This document shows, piece after piece, positions 45,128-50,871 of a stretch of 50,871 nucleotides of DNA. Position numbers and translations under genes: made by a program. The stretch is taken from contig LSYV01000017.1 in the NCBI GenBank assembly GCA_001584585.1, positions 1,292,282 to 1,343,152 of the forward strand, in the 5' to 3' direction. Every line of letters begins with the position of its first letter. Position 1 is the stretch's first letter. The notes under the pieces were generated by a model. It was given only the letters and a program-made list of their open reading frames with translations. It had not been told where the DNA came from and searched no databases. Source of the stretch: Gonium pectorale. Taxonomy: Eukaryota > Chlorophyta > Chlorophyceae > Chlamydomonadales > Volvocaceae.

Positions 45128-47583
45128 CGCGCGGTTGCGAAAGAGTGAGCGAAGGAGGGGCAGTTGTGAGGGAGGGGCAGTTGTGGAAGATTGCGCAGGG
45201 GCTGCGAAAGCCCCGATCCCCCAAAGCTTGCGTGCCGACAGCCTTGCTCGTCGCTATGGCGATGGCACAGTTGGGGCTAAGATGCCTGGCAATGGCAAAT
45301 GTAGGCGTGGCTTGGTGCCGGATGAGCAACATGGAAGTATGAAAGTACGACTGCATATACTGCGGTTGCCAGTAGCTGGTGGGGGTTGCATATCATGCTC
45401 TCAGCTTTGCATCTTGAAATGTCTGCGATGGTGTGTCGAATGACGCCTCGTTGGTTGCAAACCGCCGTACTGCGGCCAATCAAGTGCTGCCGTGTGAAAA
45501 GCCCAGTGGGCAGGGGCTGTCTGCCCGTGAACACGGCCGCGGCAGACGACGTAGGGCGTGGCGACCGAAACTCAAGATCCCGAACCGCATGCGCATCTGT
45601 TGTGCCATGAGCCACAAGTTTGCCTGCAGTGCTGCAGCCCTTGTGGCGTTGTGCGTGCGTAGCCTTGCAGATTTCTGCAGGGTGCCATGCTGCAGGAAGC
45701 TCGGTTTGTACAATTCCCAGACGGCTCAAGAAGCCCCCCGGACCTTCTCCATTCCCTCGTCCAGTGCGGAGGCACTTCGTGCGGATAGGCTCCATCCTGC
45801 CGGTCCTGGCCCTCGCGCAGTGGTTCGCGCCGGCCGTCCAGGGTGTCTGGCTCTTCATTGGCGGCTGGGGGTGGCTGGCGGCAAGGCGACAGTATTTATT
45901 TGATCGTTGCCGTGTGGTGGGCGACGGCACCTTGGGGGTGTCGCACCGAGACTGTTGTCGTGTTCGGGCCCGGGTGACCTGTCAAGAGCGTTTTGTTTCG
46001 GTTCGTGGGACGTGCGACGCAGGTGTGGGTCAGGTGCCAGTGTCGAACTTCGGATCCGAATTGCTGCGGATACTTGGGATCGCTTGTGCAGGTAGGATTC
46101 GATTGGCCTTCCCGGGCTTGGAAGGCTGCCTCTCATGTGAGCCAGCAGGGGGCGTACTCCCTTTCGCGGCAGCTGGGCCAATGCATGCGCCCGCGTGTCG
46201 GCGGCTGGCAATATGGGCCTGCACCCTTGCTGTGGGACGCGACCTGCGCCGGGCCTGCCGGGCATGGCCCGCAAGCGACGCTCGCGTCGGTTGCTGCTTT
46301 CTGCACCAATGCCCGGCTGGGCCTCAAAGGCGGCTGCCGTATCAGGTGTAGCCTAGCGGTCACAGTTCAAGCGGTATCTCTCTTTTGACTCGGTCGTGGA
46401 CTTCATTTCCTGCCACCGATCCGCTGCCATGTCGGCGGGCACGGTGCACTGCGTTTGCTGGGTGGCGGCGGATGCGTGCATGCAAAAGGCCGCGACCATC
46501 CGCGATTCACCCGCTGCGAAGTACTGATGTAAGGCGTCAGGCGGGTCTTCAAACCTCTGGCCAGGGCATGTTATGTTGAAGAGAGCAAGGCGCGCCGGTC
46601 ACCGCACTCGATCGGGCTTCACGGCTTGTGCGCACGCCCAAGACCAGCACCCAGGGCTGGTGCGGCAGTGCCCAGGCTGGGTGGGCAGTGCCCAGGGCTG
46701 GTGCGTCCGCACCAGCCCTGGGTCACTGCAACTGACTTCGATGAAAATCTCACTGCTGTGGAGATTATGGCAGCTGTAGCAGCGGGCTTACAACCCCGAC
46801 TTAATGGCAGCACCGGGTCGCACATCGTGAGGACTCTGCTCATTTCGCTTAGTTCGGCTTGCAACACCCGAGGGGGTTCCATGGCAGTCAGGACAGTCAC
46901 ATACGGTCCCACTGCGATTCTAAACTCACGCCGTACATACGCAGGTCATCTTACTGAGGGTCCGTCTGCTCACTTTCATCATCGGCCGCTTGTTACTGTT
47001 GCGTCTTGGGGTGTGAACACCAGACTGCAGGGCTCTGCTTCTTCCATGGCCGCCTTCCCCATTGCCGTTCTGGGCGGGGCGAGACAAGGGTTTCGGCTTG
47101 AAATTGTTGTCGGTGGTGTTAGCAGGCGTGTGTGGCGATGAAAAAAGAGAGGCCGTTCGTCGGCCGCACGCACGGACATGCACGGACATACGAGTTGGGT
47201 GAAGAGGACATCAAGACATCAGCATGTCTGCCGGATCTAGGCAGCAAGTAGCAATTGAGCAACCAGCAAAGCCCGCCACGGCCCACGGCCCCACTGCCCA
47301 GTCCGTTGGTGCATGACTACAGCACAACGGTAAACAGCTGGGGGCTGGGGGCTCAGAATCGCAGATCGGCGCTGTCAATTTGTTGGTACACACATCTGCT
47401 ACCTGCGTGTATCAACTGTTGCCGGCTGCAGATATTGTGTTAACATCTACAACCGATTCCTACTATAACAAAGACCCCAGCTCTGCTTCCCAAAGCACAA
47501 TGGTATCTACTCCCCAAACTAGCATTTCATAGAAGTGTATAATCTAGTCGTCACTTGACAGATTGCCTGCAAACCGAGCCGGG
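45128..47583. other. Intergenic region between IQ and CHASE-like genes
   Basis: No supportable gene. A TGTAA at 46528-46532 is a weak candidate end for the IQ transcript. A tandem/palindromic CCCAGGGCTGGTGCG cluster lies at 46645-46722. The 243-codon frame at 45620-46351 has no domain. The last few hundred bases are A+T-richer and are likely the promoter and leader of the next gene. Confidence 0.5.
46645..46722. repeat. Tandem and palindromic CCCAGGCTGG cluster
   Basis: Three degenerate direct copies of CACCCAGGGCTGGTGCGGCAG are followed by a perfect inverted repeat: arm CCCAGGGCTGGTGCG (46691-46705), two bases, then its exact complement ending at 46722. In RNA or single-stranded DNA this would be a very stable 15-bp stem. 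Confidence 0.85.
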
Positions 47584-50500
47584 ATGGCAAGGCTCGAACC
47601 GCTGGGCGCGCCCGCGCTCGCCACAGCAGCTTGCAATGACCCAAATATGAATGACTGGGCCAATAATAACAATGACAGCGAGCAGTTGGTCAAGATGTCA
47701 AGTATGGTGAAGCAAAACAGCCTCTTGCGTACAACTAGCTATCTCAAGCAGGCTACCAGCATCATGCGGTGGCAAAGCCGAGGACTCTTCTGGTCGGCCA
47801 TTGATGCCAAACAGTCCGCGCCTGAGCTGCGAGTGTCGTGTTCGGATTTTCGGCTTGCATTCGTGCACTGGTGGAAGGTGCGTGCGAACATTGATGGGTC
47901 TGTTGGGAGCGGCTTCCCGTGGCCGTCTTCCCCATGCCGCGCCGTCCCAACCCTGACAATTCCCATCAGCTCGCTCCCTCCCAGCTGCTCCTCCACATGT
48001 CTGCCCGCAACAACCTCATGTAATGTGTATACACGCAGACGGTCCGTGAAATCGGGCGGCGGCATCCTGCCGTTTACCTGGCGCCGCTGATTCTGGGGTG
48101 CGTCTGCCTGGCGGGTGGCATAGTCGGCGTGGCTTTGGCGGCCAAGGCGGCACAGCAAGAAGCCCGGGTAAGGGCTGGTAGCACACCGCGATGGTGCAGG
48201 CGACGGGGGTTGCAGGCGATTGGGAGCCGGCCAACAGGCTCTGGCCAGCGCCGCAGACCCCAGCTACGCACAGCCGCTCTGTCCGGCCCTCGATGTGACA
48301 AGCGGCATCGGGCAGCCTGTTAGTAAAGGGCGGCGCCCCTTTCGATACCAGCTGTGCTTTGACACGGGAATGCGCCTTCGGTTCATAGCCTTTCCAGGGG
48401 CGCACTGTTTCCTAATTCATGTTGGAGAGCGCGCGGCAGCGCTTGTGAGGGGCCCGTGTGGTCAGGGGCCCTGACAGGGGCCTCGCCAAGCGGGGTTCCG
48501 GGCAGAACATGCGGAGCGGCGTATGCGTACCGGATCCCTGCGTGCTGCGCTGCCCTCTGCTGCAGCATGCGGCATGGCCAGTGGGTATGCCAGGCCTGCA
48601 CCAGAAGGCGTAGACCCTTGCCAGCCCCCCTCTCAGCCTCCCCGTCAGCCCATCGCTGTCCGATCCCTAACCTGCAACCTCCCCTGCAGGACGACGCCCG
48701 GGTGGTGGCCTCCCAGGCCGCCGCCGCGCTGGCCGTCCTCCTGGACGGTGGCTCGCTGCAGCCGGGCGCTTCGCTGGGCCTGCTGGCGGCCGAGCAGCCG
48801 GGCATGGCAGGGCTGCTGCAGGTGCTGCCGCGGCTGGCGCCCCGGCTGTTGCAACAAGTGGGTAGGAGGGGGGAGGGAGGGAGGGGAGGCGATAAACGTT
48901 GACGCGGATAGAGTTTAATGGCGTGGTTTAAGGGGTGTCAAGAACGGGGGGTTTTGGACCATTCTCTATCTGGGCAGCTACACGATGACGGTCGGCATGC
49001 TCATGGGAGATTCCGCACCTGCCCTCTTTTGGCGGGTGCTTGTGGTAAGGGGAGGGGAAAGAGGGCGGGGAAGCGGCATGCGGGCGCCTCGCTGGGTGTT
49101 TACGGCTGGAGGCCACCGGCCGTGGAGTTACCGGGTTTGTTACAGCGCTGCCCCAACCAACGCCCGTGGCTGGGCGCCGGCAGCAGGCGTCGAGCAGGCG
49201 GGGCAGGGCTGGGCATGGCGGGGTATGGTGGGGCGGGGAACGGGCCCACGGCGAGGCGCTGTTTGCTGCTAGGGTGGAGCCAGGGCGCGGGGATTGGGGT
49301 GAAGGCCAGAGGGCGGTAAGGCGTCATCAACGAAGGAGCTTGGGGCGTCCGTGTTGAAATGGAGCTGGCGTTATCGAGTGTGTGGAGCAGACTAGCAGCA
49401 GACCAACGCCTTGCCCGGCAGAGGAAGGGTATTTCAAGGGCGTTGGGCTCATACGTGGAACCTTTTGAACCGAATACGCCAGCTGCTTTCGCCTGTCCAA
49501 CCATCAACCGCCCAACCAACCCCGACCCCCCCCTGGACAGGCACCTGCGGGGGCCATACGTGAACTCTGGCTGGCGCCGTTTGGTGTCGTCGCAGCGATA
49601 CTAGCGCCGTCCACCGCCGGCACGGCGGCCATCTACACGGCCGCCGGCTCCGGCGTCGGCGCCGTTGGCGTGGGTGCCGGCCTGCTGTCTCGGTCTGAGA
49701 CCCGCCCCGACCTCCTCCGCGCCATCCGGACGCAGGTCAGCCGTTTCTGGCGCTCCCAGCCGCCGCTGGATGGGTTCCGGCCGTCTGCGACCGTTGCGCA
49801 ATCGGGGTTGAACGGTTGGCGGGTGGCCGGAACTTACCAGGCGCGCGTAGCGATGAACTCGCGTGCATATCGGAGACCGCCACAAGTGCGCATCGACGAG
49901 TTCGTGCAATTCCTTATGGAGCCGCACCGGCTGCTCGGCCCACGCGCGGTGCGGGAGCCCGTTCAAAGGGCCCACAGGCGCACCGCAGTCACCGAGTCGC
50001 AATGACCCACGTCCCCTTCCGCGCCCCCTCGCCTGACGCGCCCCCCTCCAGCGCTGACACCCCTCCTTGTCTGACGCCCCCTCCCGCCACCCTTGTCCAA
50101 CATCTCAGGGCCCGGCGCAGAGCGCGCCCCAGCTGCTGCACGGCTCCGACGCGACCCGCTCCGAGGCGCTGCTCGCGACGCACCATCCGGTGTACGTTAC
50201 GGGAGCGGCGCCCGACGAGGCGTGGGGCAACAGCGCCGGCGGAGGCGGCATCGGCGCTGCGGACTGCGCGGGGCTGTGCTACTTTCCGAGGTGAGGCGGA
50301 ACCGGGCCATTCCCCAGGTCGGACGAGCATACTGGGACCGGCGTTGCGCCTGGCGCAGGCGCACGCAGACCGGACCGTCCAGTGTCACTGTCCGGCGCGG
50401 TGCCAGACACGCGCTTCTCAGCAGTCCGTGCGTGCCCATGTCCGCGGCGCGCGCCGCTTGCCTCCCGGGCCAGGACCCACACGATACACATTTCCGCCAC

Positions 50501-50871
50501 GTGCTCCCAGGTATGCACAGTGCCCTTTGGCGCTTGGCGTCCCGTCGTTCCCACACCCGGTCCTCGACGTCACCCCGCCCCTCCCTCTGCCACCCCCTCC
50601 GCCCCTCCCTCCGCCCCTCCCTCCGCCCCTCCCTCCGCCCCTCCCTCCGCCCCTCCCTCCGCCCCTCCCTCCGCCCCTCTCCCTGCACCGTCAGGTCGGT
50701 GCGACGCGTCGCATGCGCTTCGCAAGCCTCCCTAGCGAGTACGTCCGTCTCAGCTCCCCTTCCCTGACCCCCCCCTCCCGTCACACCGTACCGAACGACT
50801 NTGGGCGGTTTCACNTCGTGGTGTCCTCGACGGCCGTCGCGCGCGGACGTCCCCTCCCCGTCCGTTCGTTA
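47584..50871 (+). CDS. Membrane protein with probable CHASE-like sensor domain (3' truncated by window)
   Basis: Five exons join in phase: 47584-47877, 48039-48167, 48690-48857, 49541-49735 and 50109-50290. They give the first 323 residues, ending in mid-codon at a GTGAGG donor. Residues 1-98 are cytosolic in character with an Asn-rich piece. A strong hydrophobic segment follows at about 109-134 (around VYLAPLILGCVCLAGGIVG). After it comes an extracytosolic region. There, IRELWLAPFGVVAAILAP, the GVGAVGVGAGLLSRSETRPD block and LLATHHPVYVTGAAPDEAWG resemble the CHASE domain, in which a conserved 'LAP-G-V' strand, a 'G-DLL' motif and a 'PV(Y/F)' strand occur in that order. Family knowledge: CHASE domains sense small ligands in front of histidine kinases, nucleotide cyclases or phosphodiesterases, and algae have many such cyclases. 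Which effector follows lies outside the window. The coding end lies beyond 50871. Confidence 0.65.
50291..50871 (+). other. Terminal intron or exon region with undetermined bases
   Basis: After the last clear donor (50291) no exon could be placed with confidence. The stretch contains a 12-base tandem repeat (50596-50678) and two N positions near 50802 and 50815, so the sequence quality at the end is low. A TGGGCGGTTTCA word near 50803 could begin the next CHASE strand. Confidence 0.5.
50596..50678 (+). repeat. Tandem repeat of CCCTCCGCCCCT
   Basis: About seven near-exact copies of the 12-base unit CTCCGCCCCTCC lie in the last visible intron. Polypyrimidine composition and exact periodicity indicate simple tandem slippage. 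Confidence 0.9.

Noticed and set aside
45620..46351. 243-codon frame downstream of the IQ gene
   Set aside because: No domain, no initiation context and overlapping open frames on both strands.
1..50871. Recurring GTACGGTAC / GTACCGTAC words as a possible site family
   Set aside because: They are scattered through introns and spacers without constant spacing or association with gene starts. They are more likely a genome-wide word bias.

Overview
This is a nuclear segment from a eukaryote, most likely a chlorophyte green alga close to the Chlamydomonas/Volvox group. The sequence is G+C-rich. Every recognisable protein is split into many short exons with GT(GAG)...(C)AG introns. Candidate TGTAA poly(A) signals, the green-algal type, lie downstream of several genes, and the repeats are short and dispersed. 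The lineage is an inference from these traits. No operons, ribosome-binding sites, CRISPR arrays, tRNA or rRNA genes were seen. The real genes had to be rebuilt by joining exons, because most long open frames here are G+C-rich artefacts.

Layout, left to right. 1-3943: gene-free, repeat-bearing DNA. 3944-11069 (+): an 18-exon gene for a CASP-type Golgi coiled-coil membrane protein. 12284-17140 (+): a 14-exon gene for a predicted secreted DUF1254/DUF1214 protein. 17141-20218: spacer with a possible nucleoside-phosphorylase remnant and a purine-rich minisatellite. 20219-26991 (-): a 17-exon AMT1-type ammonium transporter whose introns carry a near-perfect hairpin and two inverted copies of an 88-bp element. 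26992-33717: about 6.7 kb with no recognisable gene but several repeats. 33718-36404 (-): a 12-exon DDX6/Dhh1-type DEAD-box RNA helicase. 36766-38830 (+): a pterin-4a-carbinolamine dehydratase gene, divergent from the helicase across about 360 bp. 40804-45127 (+): a protein with seven IQ motifs and a 650-residue low-complexity tail. 47584 to the window end (+): the N-terminal part of a membrane protein with a probable CHASE-like sensor domain. The last 100 bases contain undetermined bases.

The genes do not form one pathway. They are separate housekeeping and sensory genes: Golgi traffic, ammonium uptake, mRNA decapping and translational repression, pterin recycling, calmodulin binding and signalling. 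The reconstructions of CASP, AMT, DDX6, the IQ protein and the CHASE-like gene keep reading phase across every junction used. The DUF1254/DUF1214 model has two junctions that I could not settle, and the PCD first exon is a guess.

The least ordinary observations are the intronic hairpin and inverted elements in the ammonium transporter, three apparent GC-AG introns, introns at equivalent points of successive IQ motifs, a DEAD box cut in half by an intron, a four-copy dispersed repeat, and the possible phosphorylase remnant.
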